Source: Virgibacillus indicus (GTDB lineage: Bacteria > Bacillota > Bacilli > Bacillales > Amphibacillaceae). Taken from it: a stretch of DNA of 64,000 nt. The DNA lies in NCBI RefSeq assembly GCF_002266285.1, contig NZ_NPMS01000001.1, positions 310,001 to 374,000 on the forward strand, given 5' to 3'. This document shows, in pieces, positions 9,919 through 21,770 of the stretch. The notes under the pieces are model-generated. The model did no database searches, was not told the DNA's origin, and was given only the letters and a program-made list of their open reading frames with translations. The stretch's first letter is position 1. Each line of letters starts with the position of its first letter. The position numbers were made by a program, and so were the translations under genes.

Positions 9919-9953
9919 AATTCTTCAACTCCTTTTTCGGGTAACATTAGAAA

Positions 9954-9985
9954 ACTTGGCTTATCGCCAAGTCTTTATGGCGAAA
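9954..9985. repeat. Short palindromic intergenic repeat
   Basis: ACTTGGC (9954-9960) pairs with GCCAAGT (9966-9972) across TTATC. An overlapping CGCC/GGCG pairing (9965-9968 with 9979-9982) could form an alternative hairpin. It lies in the gap between rarA and rsfA, both read leftward. The look is that of a small dispersed palindromic repeat, but no second copy was found in this window. Confidence 0.4.
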
Positions 9986-10091
9986 GCCTTAGTTGTACTT
10001 ATACTGATTTCCTAAAAAAACTATCCTATTTTATCAGTAAAATACACTAGATTTCCATATTTATAATTATTGTTACCTTAAGAAAAAGGAT

Positions 10092-11375
10092 TTATACCTG
10101 CTTGTTTTTCTCCTTCTGAATTTTTTCGTAAACTTGTTTAATAGCTTGTTCAAATTTCCCTGAATTCTTTGGATTGTAATAGTGTTTATTTTTTATAGAA
10201 TCCGGAAGATATTGCTGGTTAACCCAGGCGCCATCATAATTATGCGGATATTTGTATTCATTTCCTCTGCCTAATTTACTGGCACCTTGATAATGGGAAT
10301 CCTTCAAATGCTTAGGAATTTCACCGCTTTTTCCGCTTCGTATATCTGAAAGGGCTGCGTCAAGAGCTTTATATGCTGTATTTGATTTTGGTGATAAGGC
10401 TAGTTCAACAATAGCAACAGACAGTGGAATACGTGCCTCTGGGAAACCGAGACGTTCTGCTGCCTGTACTGCTGCTACAGCATGCGGACCTGCTTGTGGG
10501 TTAGCAAGACCTATGTCCTCATATGCTATTACAATCATTCTTCGGGCAATACTGTCCAAATCTCCCGCTTCAATTAATCTACCTAAATAGTGCAGTGCAG
10601 CATCGACATCACTTCCGCGAATTGATTTTTGAAAGGCTGATAGAACATCATAATGTGCGTCTCCGCCTTTGTCGTGCGAAAAGCTTTTCTTCTGCATACA
10701 TTCTTCGGCTATTTCAAGTGTAATAATAATTTCTTCTTCCTCATTTTTGGGTGTGGAAGAAACGGCTAATTCAAGTCCGTTCAAGGCGGATCTCATATCA
10801 CCGTTCGCACTGGCAGCCAGATGTTCAGAGGCATCTTCTGTAAGTTTAATAGCTTCTTTTCCAAGACCATTTGTTTCGTCGTCCAATGCTCTATCCAAAG
10901 CAGTTTTTACATTATCTGCAGTTAACGGATGAAGCTCAAACAGATGACATCTGCTTCGAATAGCTGGATTTATCGAATGATAGGGGTTGCTGGTTGTACA
11001 GCCAATAAGTGTTACGAGATTGCTTTCAAGATGGGGTAGCAGAAAATCCTGTTTTGCTTTGTCCAATCGATGAACTTCATCTAAAATAAGCACAGTCTGT
11101 CCCATCATTTTAGCTTCTTCTACAACGATTTCCATATCCTTTTTTTTATCAGCTACTGCATTTAGTGTTTTCACAGGAATACCAACCGTTTTCGCTAATG
11201 CAACTGCCATTGAAGTCTTGCCTGTGCCCGGAGGACCAAATAATATCATGGAAGCCAGACGCTCTGCGCGAACCATTCTATTTAAAATCTTGCCCTCTGC
11301 AACAAGATGTTCCTGACCTATTATTTGAAAAATATTATCCGGTCTCATTCGATATGCAAGTGGTTTTTGTTTCAT
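10092..11375 (-). CDS. rarA: Replication-associated recombination ATPase RarA/MgsA
   Basis: This 427-residue AAA+ protein of the clamp-loader-like RarA family acts at stalled replication forks. Walker A GPPGTGKTSMA is near residues 47-57 and Walker B LILDEVH near 97-103. An arginine finger segment SRCHLFEL and the C-terminal tetramerisation domain (GAWVNQQYLPD) are also present. B. subtilis YrvN is found in the same block. The start has an AGGAC-type ribosome binding site read on the reverse strand. Confidence 0.95.
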   Translation of the reverse strand: MKQKPLAYRMRPDNIFQIIGQEHLVAEGKILNRMVRAERLASMILFGPPGTGKTSMAVALAKTVGIPVKTLNAVADKKKDMEIVVEEAKMMGQTVLILDEVHRLDKAKQDFLLPHLESNLVTLIGCTTSNPYHSINPAIRSRCHLFELHPLTADNVKTALDRALDDETNGLGKEAIKLTEDASEHLAASANGDMRSALNGLELAVSSTPKNEEEEIIITLEIAEECMQKKSFSHDKGGDAHYDVLSAFQKSIRGSDVDAALHYLGRLIEAGDLDSIARRMIVIAYEDIGLANPQAGPHAVAAVQAAERLGFPEARIPLSVAIVELALSPKSNTAYKALDAALSDIRSGKSGEIPKHLKDSHYQGASKLGRGNEYKYPHNYDGAWVNQQYLPDSIKNKHYYNPKNSGKFEQAIKQVYEKIQKEKNKQV

Positions 11376-11457
11376 TTTAATCGTCCTTTTGTTAAAATAA
11401 GTGATTGTTTACTTTAGTTTAAATATAATACGGATAAAATGCATGACACACACCATT

Positions 11458-11468
11458 CATGCTATAAT
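11458..11468 (+). promoter_or_regulatory. Extended -10 promoter element upstream of cymR
   Basis: TGCTATAAT at 11460-11468 is a TGN-extended -10 box. No good -35 box is visible. It lies 65 bases before the cymR start in the divergent gap shared with rarA. Confidence 0.45.
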
Positions 11469-11532
11469 ACCATGTATTAATGTATGAATGATAATGATAT
11501 AACTGATTGTAATTACAATAGAGGTGTACTGA

Positions 11533-11952
11533 ATGAAGATTTCAACCAAAGGAAGATATGGTTTAACAATAATGATAGCATTGGCAAAAAAGCAGGGGGA
11601 TGGCCCGACTTCACTAAAATCAATTGCGCGTGATAATGATCTGTCTGAACATTATTTGGAGCAGCTGGCTTCTCCTTTAAGGAATGCGGGGCTCATTAAA
11701 AGCATTCGCGGTGCATATGGCGGCTATGTTTTAGCCAGGGAAGCAACGGAAATAACTGCGGGGGATATCATAAGGGTACTTGAAGGTCCAATTACTCCGG
11801 TGGAAGGCATTGAGGATGAAGAACCGGCCAAGCAGGCATTATGGATGCGAATTCGAGACGCTGTAAAGGATGTACTCGATACGACAACACTCGATGATTT
11901 ATCACATCATAATGATGACGAACCTCGTGATGCGTATATGTTTTATATTTAA
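11533..11952 (+). CDS. cymR: Rrf2-family regulator of cysteine metabolism CymR
   Basis: The 139-residue winged-helix repressor is nearly identical in pattern to B. subtilis CymR: MKISTKGRYGLTIM start, SEHYLEQL recognition region, and AYMFYI end. CymR represses cysteine and sulfur uptake genes when bound to CysK. No Fe-S-type cysteine cluster is present, which sets it apart from IscR. It is followed after 39 bases by the cysteine desulfurase, as in B. subtilis. The start has GAGGTG upstream. Confidence 0.96.
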   Translation: MKISTKGRYGLTIMIALAKKQGDGPTSLKSIARDNDLSEHYLEQLASPLRNAGLIKSIRGAYGGYVLAREATEITAGDIIRVLEGPITPVEGIEDEEPAKQALWMRIRDAVKDVLDTTTLDDLSHHNDDEPRDAYMFYI

Positions 11953-11991
11953 AGACGATGTTCAAAAAGGACAGAAAGGAATAGGATTGGC

Positions 11992-13134
11992 ATGGAGCAA
12001 ATCTATATGGATCATGCGGCAACTGCACCTATGGACAAGCGGGTTATTGAAGCGATGTATCCAGTATATAACGAAGTATTCGGAAATCCGTCAAGTGTCC
12101 ATTCGTTTGGCAGAAAAGCCAGACAGCAATTGGACGAGGCAAGACGGGTTATGGCAAAAAGCATCAACGCAAATGAAAAAGAAATTATATTTACCAGTGG
12201 TGGAACGGAAGCAGATAATCTGGCGCTTATAGGCACTGCTTTGGCAAATCGTGAAAAAGGCAACCATATTATAACAACAAGCCAGGAGCATCATGCCACA
12301 CTTCATACTGCTGAGGAACTTGAAAAACAAGGATTCAAAGTAACTTACCTCCCTGTTTATGAAAATGGAAAAATTTCTGCAGATGACCTTGGTAGTGCAT
12401 TAACGGATGAAACAATTCTCGTTTCAGTAATGTATGTAAATAATGAGACTGGAATGATTCAGCCAATTAAAGAGATTGGTGTAATCTTAAAGGAACATCA
12501 GGCATATTTTCACACAGATGCCGTTCAAGCCTTTGGTTTATTGGATATCAATGTTAAGGACATGGGGATAGATCTGCTAAGTGTTTCATCCCATAAGATT
12601 AATGGACCCAAAGGTATTGGGTTCCTGTATGCTTCGGAAAACGTGAAGTTGAATGCATTGCAATTTGGCGGGGAACAGGAACGTAAACGCCGTGCTGGCA
12701 CAGAAAATGTTGCAGGAATTGCCGGTTTTAAAACAGCGGTGGAATTAGCAATGTCGGAAAAGAATAAACGCAGCGAATTATATCAGGGTTTTAAGATGAA
12801 GTTTTTAGAGGAATTAGAAAAAAACAAAATTGATTTTGAAGTTAATGGAGACTTAGAGTCAGGAATTCCATCAATTGTTAACATAAGCTTTCCGGGGACT
12901 AATGTGGAAAAACTTCTTACTAATTTTGATTTAAGCGGAATAGCTGCATCCAGCGGCAGTGCTTGTACAGCTGGTTCTGTAGAGCCTTCACATGTATTAA
13001 CGGCGATGTTTGGAGAAAATAATGAATGTACCCAGAACTCGATTCGCTTCAGTTTTGGTATATTTAATACAATTGAAAATGTAACAGAAGCGGCTAACAG
13101 AGTTGCAAAAATTATAAAACGATTAACATCGTAA
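11992..13134 (+). CDS. iscS: Cysteine desulfurase (YrvO type)
   Basis: The 380-residue PLP enzyme takes sulfur from L-cysteine. The Schiff-base lysine is K202 in SSHKINGPKG, and the catalytic cysteine is C325 in GSACTAGS, on the longer loop typical of IscS-type group I enzymes. Position directly before mnmA means that it is the likely sulfur donor for tRNA 2-thiouridine, as known for YrvO in B. subtilis. The family name is certain; iscS is used as the general symbol. Confidence 0.95.
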   Translation: MEQIYMDHAATAPMDKRVIEAMYPVYNEVFGNPSSVHSFGRKARQQLDEARRVMAKSINANEKEIIFTSGGTEADNLALIGTALANREKGNHIITTSQEHHATLHTAEELEKQGFKVTYLPVYENGKISADDLGSALTDETILVSVMYVNNETGMIQPIKEIGVILKEHQAYFHTDAVQAFGLLDINVKDMGIDLLSVSSHKINGPKGIGFLYASENVKLNALQFGGEQERKRRAGTENVAGIAGFKTAVELAMSEKNKRSELYQGFKMKFLEELEKNKIDFEVNGDLESGIPSIVNISFPGTNVEKLLTNFDLSGIAASSGSACTAGSVEPSHVLTAMFGENNECTQNSIRFSFGIFNTIENVTEAANRVAKIIKRLTS

Positions 13135-14262
<1,128 letters not shown>

Positions 14263-14287
14263 AGCTTTAGAAGTTAGGAGTACTCAG

Positions 14288-14956
14288 ATGGATAAAAATA
14301 CGAAAGCTATTAATTTAATGAAAGATAATCAATTTGAGAAAGCAGCAGCACTATTTTCTGAAGTAATTGAAGAAGAGCCAAATAATCCTTTGGGTTTTAT
14401 AAATTTTGGGAACCTGTTGCTTCATGTTAAAGATTATACACGAGCACAGCGATTTTACGAAAGAGCAGTTGAAATTGATCCATATGCAGCAACTGCATAT
14501 TACGGATTAGGCAATCTTTATTTTGAAGAATCAATTTATCCAAAAGCGCAGGAGAACTACCAAAAAGCTATTGAACTGGGTCTGGAAGAAGGCGATGTTT
14601 ATTATATGCTTGGAATGACACTGCAGGAACAGGAGCAGTATAAACTTTCTTTGCCATATTTACTTCGTGCTTCAGAACTGGATCAGGATGATGAGGAAAT
14701 TCTTTTCCAATACGGTCTTTCACTTGCACAGAGTGACCATATTACAGACGCAAAATCTACATTTGAAAAAGTTTTGGAAATAAATTCAGAGCATAGTGAT
14801 GCCCATTATAATTTGGGTGTCATTGCGCTGTTTAATGATGATTCAAAAACAGCATTGCACTATTTTAAAGAGGCATTGCGCATACAGCCGGATCATCATT
14901 TGGCTGCAAATGGCAAGCAGAATATTGAAAGATTAGGAAACAATATCGAAGAGTAA
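14288..14956 (+). CDS. TPR repeat protein (YrrB-like)
   Basis: The protein has 222 residues made almost entirely of tetratricopeptide repeats, with the pattern A-x-x-x-(Y/F)-x-x-A-x-x-x-x-P repeated about six times. There is no signal peptide or membrane segment, so it is probably a cytosolic protein-binding scaffold. An in-frame ATG at 14252 overlaps mnmA, but AGGAG at 14276-14280 is spaced seven bases from the ATG at 14288. B. subtilis YrrB occupies the same position between mnmA and recD2. The partner is unknown. Confidence 0.85.
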   Translation: MDKNTKAINLMKDNQFEKAAALFSEVIEEEPNNPLGFINFGNLLLHVKDYTRAQRFYERAVEIDPYAATAYYGLGNLYFEESIYPKAQENYQKAIELGLEEGDVYYMLGMTLQEQEQYKLSLPYLLRASELDQDDEEILFQYGLSLAQSDHITDAKSTFEKVLEINSEHSDAHYNLGVIALFNDDSKTALHYFKEALRIQPDHHLAANGKQNIERLGNNIEE

Positions 14957-14972
14957 GATAGCGAGGTTGTTA

Positions 14973-17297
14973 ATGATGGAGATGGAGCAGCAATCTAATA
15001 ATAATCGAAAATATATCAAGGGTGAGCTTCTTTATACGATTTTTCACAATGAAGCCGAACATTTTTCGATTGCTAAAATTAAAATCATTGAAACAAATGA
15101 AGATTTTAAGGAAAAAGAGATTGTCGCTAAAGGCTATTTTTCCAACCTCCAGGAACAAACAACCTACTGTTTTTATGGGGATTTTGAAAAACATGCCAAA
15201 TTCGGATTGCAATATAAAGTTGATTCTTACCAGACCTTTATTCCAGATAGTAAGGATGGTATTATAGCATATTTGTCCAGTGATTTGTTTTATGGTGTTG
15301 GAAAAAAAACAGCTTCCCGGATTGTCAAACAATTGGGTGAAAGTGCCATCTCCAAAATTCTCAGGCAACCGGATGTCTTAAATGAAGTTCCCGGAATAAA
15401 GAAGGAGACGGCAGAAACACTTTCAAGAACCTTGCAGGAAAATCAGGGGTTTGAGCATATTGTCGTCAATTTATCCAAATATGGAATTGGACTGAAAATG
15501 GCTCAGAAAGTATATCAGGAATATAAAGATGAAGCTATTGATGTTTTGGAAGAGGATCCCTACCAATATGTTTTCGATATCGAAGGGTTTGGATTTAATA
15601 CAGCTGATGAGATAGCCAGACAAAACGGCCTCTCTTTAACACACCCTAATCGTATTGGTGCGGGGTGTATTTATGTTCTGCAAAAAAGTATTCAGGATGG
15701 AAATGTATTTCTGCCATTGGAATCATGTGTTTATCTGGTAATGAATTTATTATCCAATGAGTCCATATCTGAAACTATAATTACAGACAGATTAGAAGAA
15801 TTAAACACGGATAAATCTATTATTATCCAAAATGGGAATGTTTATATTCCTTCACTCTATTATGCGGAGGACGGGTTTGCCGCACATGTAAAAAGAATAA
15901 TTTCGAAACCGATTGAGCATGAAACAACCCTTGCAGAATTGATGAGAATCATCGGTGACATTGAAGAAACAGAAGTTTTAAGCTATGGCAAAGAGCAATT
16001 TAATGCGATTAATCAGGCATTGCATTCCAAGGCAATGATTGTGACAGGCGGGCCGGGCACTGGGAAAACGACGGTTGTAAAAGGAATTCTAAAAGCATAT
16101 GCAGAGATTCATGGTGTCTCGCTGGATCTGAAAGATTATGACAATAAATCTGATTTTCCATTTATTTTAACTGCACCGACAGGTAGGGCTGCAAAACGAT
16201 TAAATGAATCTACCGGTCTGCCAGCTGTTACTATCCATAGACTTTTAGGATGGGATGGAAGAGAGGGCTTTGAAAAAAATCAAAATGAACCTCTCATAGG
16301 AAAATACTTAATTGTGGATGAGTTTTCAATGGTAGACATTTGGCTTGCAAACAGTCTGTTCAAGGCAATACCTGATGATATGCAGGTTTTAATTGTCGGG
16401 GATGAGGATCAGCTGCCTTCTGTTGGTCCGGGACAGGTATTATCTGATTTGCTAAGCAGTGAATTAATTCCATGTGTGAGCCTGAATGAAGTATATCGCC
16501 AAAAAGAAGGATCAAAGATTATCCACCTCGCCCATGACATTAAAAATGGTACATGCACAAAGGAAAAACTGCAAAATGATAGGGATTTTAGTTTCATTGC
16601 CTGTCATGAATATCAAATGATTGATGTTATTTTAGAAATTTTTAAGAAGGCGGAAAATAAAGGTATTGATTTAAAGGAGATTCAGGTTCTTGCACCGATG
16701 TATCGGAGTCAGGCAGGGATTACAATGATAAATAAACAGCTTCAGCAGCTGATCAACCCCAAATCCTCCAGAAAGCGAGAAGTAAAAGTGAGTGATTCGG
16801 TGTTCAGGATTGGCGATAAAGTTCTGCAGCTTGTTAATCAGCCGGAAGACGGGGTTTATAATGGTGATATTGGAGAAGTAGCTGCCATCTTTGAGGAAGA
16901 TGAAAATACGGAGAATGTGGAACAACTGGTTATCCTTTTTGATGGGAAAGAAGTGGTGTATGAGCGAAAAGATTATGTGAATATTACACTCGCATACTGT
17001 GTATCGATTCACAAATCACAAGGAAGCGAGTTTCCAATTGTAATTCTTCCTGTCGTTTCAGCATACAACCGTATGCTTAGAAAAAATCTATTGTATACCG
17101 CGATTACGAGGAGCAAGGAGTCTTTAATAATATGCGGTGAAATAAATGCCTTTCTTAAAGGAGTACAAACGGTTGATACAAACAGACGTTTTACTTCCTT
17201 AAAGGAACAGCTTATTGAAAGATTGAAAGATCTGCCAAGGAAAGAAACAGATGAAGAAACGGAGGAGAAGGAAATATCGCCGTATGATTTTATGTAG
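14973..17297 (+). CDS. recD2: ATP-dependent 5'-3' DNA helicase RecD2
   Basis: The protein has 774 residues. The N-terminal OB-like and helix-hairpin-helix regions (GVGKKTA, EVPGIKKETA) precede the helicase core. Walker A GGPGTGKTT is near residue 354, motif II is DEFSMVD, and the motif VI region is YTAITRSKE at the C-terminus. RecD2 works without RecBC and affects fork progression and repair. Three starts are possible (TTG 14967, ATG 14973, ATG 14976). GAGG at 14963-14966 best fits the first ATG. The C-terminus is acidic. Confidence 0.95.
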   Translation: MMEMEQQSNNNRKYIKGELLYTIFHNEAEHFSIAKIKIIETNEDFKEKEIVAKGYFSNLQEQTTYCFYGDFEKHAKFGLQYKVDSYQTFIPDSKDGIIAYLSSDLFYGVGKKTASRIVKQLGESAISKILRQPDVLNEVPGIKKETAETLSRTLQENQGFEHIVVNLSKYGIGLKMAQKVYQEYKDEAIDVLEEDPYQYVFDIEGFGFNTADEIARQNGLSLTHPNRIGAGCIYVLQKSIQDGNVFLPLESCVYLVMNLLSNESISETIITDRLEELNTDKSIIIQNGNVYIPSLYYAEDGFAAHVKRIISKPIEHETTLAELMRIIGDIEETEVLSYGKEQFNAINQALHSKAMIVTGGPGTGKTTVVKGILKAYAEIHGVSLDLKDYDNKSDFPFILTAPTGRAAKRLNESTGLPAVTIHRLLGWDGREGFEKNQNEPLIGKYLIVDEFSMVDIWLANSLFKAIPDDMQVLIVGDEDQLPSVGPGQVLSDLLSSELIPCVSLNEVYRQKEGSKIIHLAHDIKNGTCTKEKLQNDRDFSFIACHEYQMIDVILEIFKKAENKGIDLKEIQVLAPMYRSQAGITMINKQLQQLINPKSSRKREVKVSDSVFRIGDKVLQLVNQPEDGVYNGDIGEVAAIFEEDENTENVEQLVILFDGKEVVYERKDYVNITLAYCVSIHKSQGSEFPIVILPVVSAYNRMLRKNLLYTAITRSKESLIICGEINAFLKGVQTVDTNRRFTSLKEQLIERLKDLPRKETDEETEEKEISPYDFM

Positions 17298-17373
17298 CGG
17301 AATGTATAAAATAAATAAATTCGGGTTAGCATAATCTAATAACTGTATTTTTTAAAAAAGAGGAGTTTACGTA

Positions 17374-17562
17374 ATGCGATGCCCGAATTGTAATGGCAAG
17401 GATATCGGCAAAATAGGTGCTCAGAATTATTATTGCTGGACCTGTTTTATTGAAATGACAGTGGATGATGAGAAATTAACAATTCATCAGGTTGAAGCAG
17501 ATGGATCATTAAGTTCGCTAAATGATCTATTTTCTGAGGATGAAAGAAAATTAGAGTGGTAA
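17374..17562 (+). CDS. Small zinc-ribbon-like protein (62 aa)
   Basis: This short ORF starts with MRCPNCNGKDIGKIG and contains a second pair of cysteines in YYCWTC, giving CxxC...CxxC near residues 3-6 and 21-24. This is a likely zinc ribbon. The C-terminal half is acidic. It has a strong AGAGGAG ribosome binding site and sits alone between recD2 and the permease gene. I do not recognise a characterised homologue; small proteins of this type are common and unstudied in Bacillaceae. Confidence 0.8.
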   Translation: MRCPNCNGKDIGKIGAQNYYCWTCFIEMTVDDEKLTIHQVEADGSLSSLNDLFSEDERKLEW

Positions 17563-17608
17563 ACCTTAGCAGCAGAATAAACGAAATTGTACTAAGGGGA
17601 GAACCGCT

Positions 17609-18673
17609 ATGTTCAATAAAAAAGCATTAAACTTTTTATATTGGGTTATTGCTGGTATTTTTGTATTTTTATTTATATATTTACTTGTAAAACTGTTCCC
17701 ATTGTATGGAACTGTTTTTTCATTTCTCTGGAGTCTGTTTTCCCCTTTTATTGTTGCATGCTTGATTGCATATTTACTATATCCTGTAATCAATAAAATA
17801 AACAGCTGGAAAATTCCTAGAGGATTAGCTATATTGTTTATTTATTTATTATTTTTTGGCGGATTAGCTTATTTAATTTACCGTGTTTATCCCATGTTAA
17901 TCATCCAGCTGAACGATTTTAATGAACAGCTTCCACAGTTTATTGCAATGTATGAAGAACTGATTTATCAGCTGTATGAATATACGTCTTTTTTGCCTGA
18001 AGCAGTGCATGACAAGATTGACCAATTGATAATCAGTGTGGAGAATAAAACCGATGAACTAATTGGAAAGATATTGGGCGGTTTTACAAAGATATTTGAT
18101 ATGATAGTAATTCTTACAGTTATCCCCGTTTTGGTTTTTTATTTTCTTAAGGATTACACCAAAATAAAGGATTACGTCAAAAAATTCATTCCGCAAAAAT
18201 ATAAAAAACAGTGCAGTCAGATGCTGCATGCAATTGATGAAAATTTAGGCAATTATATACGCGGACAATTATTCGTGTGTTTTTTTGTAAGTATTACAAC
18301 ATTGATTATATTTCATTTGTTTAACATCAAATATGCCCTGCTGCTGGCGATAATTATTGGGATTACTAATATCATCCCATATTTTGGTCCGATAATTGGT
18401 GCAGTTCCGGCTGTGGCTATCACTTTAACCATGTCGGGAAAGCTTGTTATTGTTGTAGTAATCTCTATTTTTATAATCCAATTAATTGAGAGTAATTTAC
18501 TCTCCCCCTATATTGTGGGAAAGAGCATTAATATTCATCCGATTGCTATTATATTTGCCCTTTTGCTTGGGGGAAAGCTATTCGGAGTAGCCGGTATGAT
18601 TCTGGCTGTTCCACTGCTGACCATACTTCGGGTAATAATGAAACATGTAATGGTATTGCGGCCATATAATTGA
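17609..18673 (+). CDS. AI-2E-family membrane permease (YrrI-like)
   Basis: The 354-residue protein has about seven or eight hydrophobic membrane segments: two near the N-terminus (about 10-60), one at about 68-90, one at about 150-175 and a C-terminal group from about 210. The conserved NIIPYFGPIIG and HPIAIIFALLLGG segments place it in the AI-2E (TqsA/PerM) transporter family. Some family members are Na+/H+ antiporters or autoinducer exporters; the substrate here is unknown. It precedes alaS as yrrI does in B. subtilis. Confidence 0.85.
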   Translation: MFNKKALNFLYWVIAGIFVFLFIYLLVKLFPLYGTVFSFLWSLFSPFIVACLIAYLLYPVINKINSWKIPRGLAILFIYLLFFGGLAYLIYRVYPMLIIQLNDFNEQLPQFIAMYEELIYQLYEYTSFLPEAVHDKIDQLIISVENKTDELIGKILGGFTKIFDMIVILTVIPVLVFYFLKDYTKIKDYVKKFIPQKYKKQCSQMLHAIDENLGNYIRGQLFVCFFVSITTLIIFHLFNIKYALLLAIIIGITNIIPYFGPIIGAVPAVAITLTMSGKLVIVVVISIFIIQLIESNLLSPYIVGKSINIHPIAIIFALLLGGKLFGVAGMILAVPLLTILRVIMKHVMVLRPYN

Positions 18674-18698
18674 CATTAACGCAGAAGTTTTCTATAAT
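18670..18698 (+). promoter_or_regulatory. Consensus SigA promoter of the alaS T-box leader
   Basis: TTGACA at 18670-18675, an exact 17-base spacer and TATAAT at 18693-18698 form a perfect consensus. It overlaps the stop codon of the permease gene. Transcription would start near 18705. Confidence 0.93.
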
Positions 18699-18704
18699 AT
18701 CGCT

Positions 18705-18959
18705 AAGTAAATAAAATGATAAAAACACGTTGAAGGTTATGAGTACATGAAATTCGATTTCAAGAGAGGGATTTCCAGAGGCTGGAAGAAATCCTAAATC
18801 AGAACCATGGAAAGCTAAGCTGGAGTACGGTTAATTCCCGTCGGTCTCACACCGTTAACATGATCCAAGTGATGGATAATTTTAAATTATTCATAATAAG
18901 GGTGGTACCGCGAAAATATCTCGTCCCTGCATAAGCAGAGAGGGGATTTTTTTATTTTT
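18705..18959 (+). promoter_or_regulatory. T-box leader controlling alaS
   Basis: The T-box core AAGGGTGGTACCGCG is at 18898-18912. It is followed by a terminator hairpin (TCCCTGC/GCAG...GGGGA) and a T run ending near 18959. The stem I elements AGTA, AGAGAG and the apical CCAGAGGCTGGAAG are present. The specifier loop reads GAAAGCT, giving a GCT (Ala) specifier at 18814-18816, which matches the downstream gene. Confidence 0.95.
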
Positions 18960-18982
18960 CGGAAGTAAAAAGGAGGATATAT

Positions 18983-21622
18983 ATGAAACAATTATCATCT
19001 GCAGAAGTAAGACAAATGTTTATTGATTTTTTTAAGGAAAAAGGACATCGGATAGAACCCAGTGCATCTCTTGTACCAAAGGACGACCCCACATTATTGT
19101 GGATAAACAGTGGTGTGGCGACATTAAAAAAATACTTTGATGGAAGGGTGATCCCGGAAAACCCGCGGATTGTGAATGCGCAAAAATCAATTCGGACCAA
19201 TGATATTGAAAACGTTGGATTTACTGCAAGACATCACACTTTCTTTGAAATGCTTGGGAACTTTTCCATTGGCGATTATTTTAAAAAAGAGGCAATTGAA
19301 TGGGGATGGGAATTCTTAACAAGTGAAAAATGGATCGGGTTTGATGAAGAATTATTGTCTGTTACCGTCCATCCCGAAGATGATGAAGCATATGATATCT
19401 GGCTGAATGATATAAAAGTTCCAAAGGAAAGAATTATTCGTCTGGAGGAAAACTTCTGGGATATTGGTGAAGGGCCAAGTGGACCAAATACTGAAATTTT
19501 CTATGATCGCGGCGAGAAATATGGAAATGATCCAAACAATCCTGAGCTCTATCCGGGTGGAGAAAATGAACGTTATCTGGAGATATGGAACCTTGTATTT
19601 TCCCAATTCAACCATAATCCAGATGATACGTATACTCCGCTGCCTAAAAAGAACATCGATACTGGAATGGGACTTGAAAGAATGGTGTCCGTAATACAGA
19701 ATGTACCTACCAATTTTGAAACAGATTTATTCATGCCAATTATTCATAAAACAGAAGAATTAGCAGATGCAGCTTACGGAAAAAACAGGATAAGCGATAC
19801 AGCCTTTAAAGTAATTGCAGACCATATTAGAACAGTGAGCTTTGCAATCGGAGATGGGGCAGTTCCTTCCAATGAGGGCAGAGGATATGTACTGAGACGG
19901 CTGCTGAGAAGGGCAGTTCGCTTCGCTAAGGAAATCGGTATTGAAAAACCTTTTATGTACGAGCTGGTTGAAACCGTTGGGGAAATTATGAAGGATTTTT
20001 ATCCGGAAGTGCTGAAACAAAAAGAGTTCATAGAAAATATTGTTAAAGTCGAAGAAGAACGTTTCCATGAAACACTGAATGATGGACTGGACATTTTGTC
20101 TTCTATTATGGAAAAAGAGAAAAGTAAAAAAAATACGGTCTTCCCTGGTGAAGAGGTGTTTCGCTTATACGATACGTACGGTTTTCCAAAAGAATTAACA
20201 GAAGAGTATGTTCAGCAGCAAGGCTTTACTATTGATGAAGCTGGATTTAACCGGGAGATGGAAAAACAGCGTGAGCGGGCAAGAAATGCAAGGCAAAAGG
20301 TCGATTCAATGCACGTACAGGATAGTATTTTAGGTGATTTAAATGTCAACAGTGAGTTCAGGGGCTATGATACTCTGCAAACAGATACTGTCATAGAAGC
20401 AATAATAAATGGAAAAGAGGAAACAGATACAGCCGAAACAGGCAGTGATGTATTCATTTTCCTGAAAGAAACGCCTTTTTATGCTGAAAGCGGTGGTCAG
20501 GTGGCGGACCATGGCTGGATTTATACAGATAATGCTTCTGCCTATGTAGAGGATGTGCAAAAATCACCAAAGGGAGATAACGTTCACCGTGTCCGAGTAA
20601 AGGATGGAGAACTTCGAAAGGGTGATAAAGTAAAAGCAATCATTGATTCAGAGTTACGGACGTTTATAATCAAAAACCATACAGCAACTCATTTATTGCA
20701 TCAGGCTTTAAAAGACGTATTGGGAGATCATGTCAATCAGGCAGGATCACTCGTTACACCTGACCGATTGAGATTTGACTTTTCTCATTTCAGTGCAGTT
20801 ACGAAAGAAGAGCTGCAAAAAATTGAAGAGATTGTAAATGAAAAGATCTGGTCAGCAATCTCACTTGTAATTAATAATAAAAAATTAGAAGAAGCCAAAC
20901 AAATGGGAGCAATGGCACTATTCGGCGAGAAGTATGGAGATGTTGTCCGTGTTGTTCAAATTGGTGATTACAGCATTGAGTTATGCGGTGGATGTCATGT
21001 TGCAAATACGTCAGAAATTGGTTTATTCAAAATCGTTTCAGAAACGGGAATCGGTGCGGGAACACGAAGAGTTGAAGCTGTTACAAGTAAACAGGCATAT
21101 CAGTTTTTAACGGATAAGGTTTCTTTGCTCAAGGACAGTGCAGCACTTGTTAAGGCAAGTGAGGAGAAGCTGCCTGAGCGGATCGAAGGTTTGTTTCAGG
21201 AAATAAAAGTATTACAGAAAGAAAATGAATCATTAAGCACCAAATTATCCAATGTCGAAGCTTCATCCATTTTAGATCAGGTGAAGACAATCAATAATAT
21301 TCAGCTATTGGCACAAAAGGTAAATGTGAAGGATATGAATCAATTAAGAAATATGGTTGATGACCTGAAACAAAAGCTTGGTTCGGGAATATTATTACTG
21401 GCCGCAGAGAACAATGGGAAGGTATTGCTTGCAGCTGGAGTTTCAAAAGATTTAAATGAACAAGGACTTCACGCGGGTAAATTAATTAAGTCAGCTGCTG
21501 CTGTATGCGGTGGTGGCGGTGGAGGTCGTCCGGACATGGCTCAGGCCGGCGGAAAAGATCCGCAGAAAATAGATGCGGCTCTCGAGACAGCTGTGGACTA
21601 TGTTAATGAAAACACAAAATAA
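18983..21622 (+). CDS. alaS: Alanyl-tRNA synthetase
   Basis: This full-length AlaRS has 879 residues. Class II motifs occur in the first 240 residues ([19 protein letters not shown]). The editing domain has the zinc motifs HTATH (near 571) and CGGCH, which hydrolyse mischarged Ser or Gly. The C-terminal C-Ala domain ends with a glycine run (CGGGGGG) and AGGKD. The start ATG follows AGGAGG. It is controlled by the Ala-specific T-box leader. Confidence 0.98.
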   Translation: MKQLSSAEVRQMFIDFFKEKGHRIEPSASLVPKDDPTLLWINSGVATLKKYFDGRVIPENPRIVNAQKSIRTNDIENVGFTARHHTFFEMLGNFSIGDYFKKEAIEWGWEFLTSEKWIGFDEELLSVTVHPEDDEAYDIWLNDIKVPKERIIRLEENFWDIGEGPSGPNTEIFYDRGEKYGNDPNNPELYPGGENERYLEIWNLVFSQFNHNPDDTYTPLPKKNIDTGMGLERMVSVIQNVPTNFETDLFMPIIHKTEELADAAYGKNRISDTAFKVIADHIRTVSFAIGDGAVPSNEGRGYVLRRLLRRAVRFAKEIGIEKPFMYELVETVGEIMKDFYPEVLKQKEFIENIVKVEEERFHETLNDGLDILSSIMEKEKSKKNTVFPGEEVFRLYDTYGFPKELTEEYVQQQGFTIDEAGFNREMEKQRERARNARQKVDSMHVQDSILGDLNVNSEFRGYDTLQTDTVIEAIINGKEETDTAETGSDVFIFLKETPFYAESGGQVADHGWIYTDNASAYVEDVQKSPKGDNVHRVRVKDGELRKGDKVKAIIDSELRTFIIKNHTATHLLHQALKDVLGDHVNQAGSLVTPDRLRFDFSHFSAVTKEELQKIEEIVNEKIWSAISLVINNKKLEEAKQMGAMALFGEKYGDVVRVVQIGDYSIELCGGCHVANTSEIGLFKIVSETGIGAGTRRVEAVTSKQAYQFLTDKVSLLKDSAALVKASEEKLPERIEGLFQEIKVLQKENESLSTKLSNVEASSILDQVKTINNIQLLAQKVNVKDMNQLRNMVDDLKQKLGSGILLLAAENNGKVLLAAGVSKDLNEQGLHAGKLIKSAAAVCGGGGGGRPDMAQAGGKDPQKIDAALETAVDYVNENTK

Positions 21623-21770
21623 TAAACTGTCTTGTACCCAAATATAATAAAAAGATATAATTAATAATCGAAACATGTTAAAATATGGGCAGAAGCTAAA
21701 AATATGAAGGGTTAAGTAGAATATTGCGTAAAATATTTCTACACAGTAATTCTGAGAATGAGGTGTCACT

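Noticed and set aside
12091..12330. Antisense and out-of-frame ORFs within the cysteine desulfurase gene
   Set aside because: The real frame has conserved catalytic residues and a good start; these others overlap it fully.
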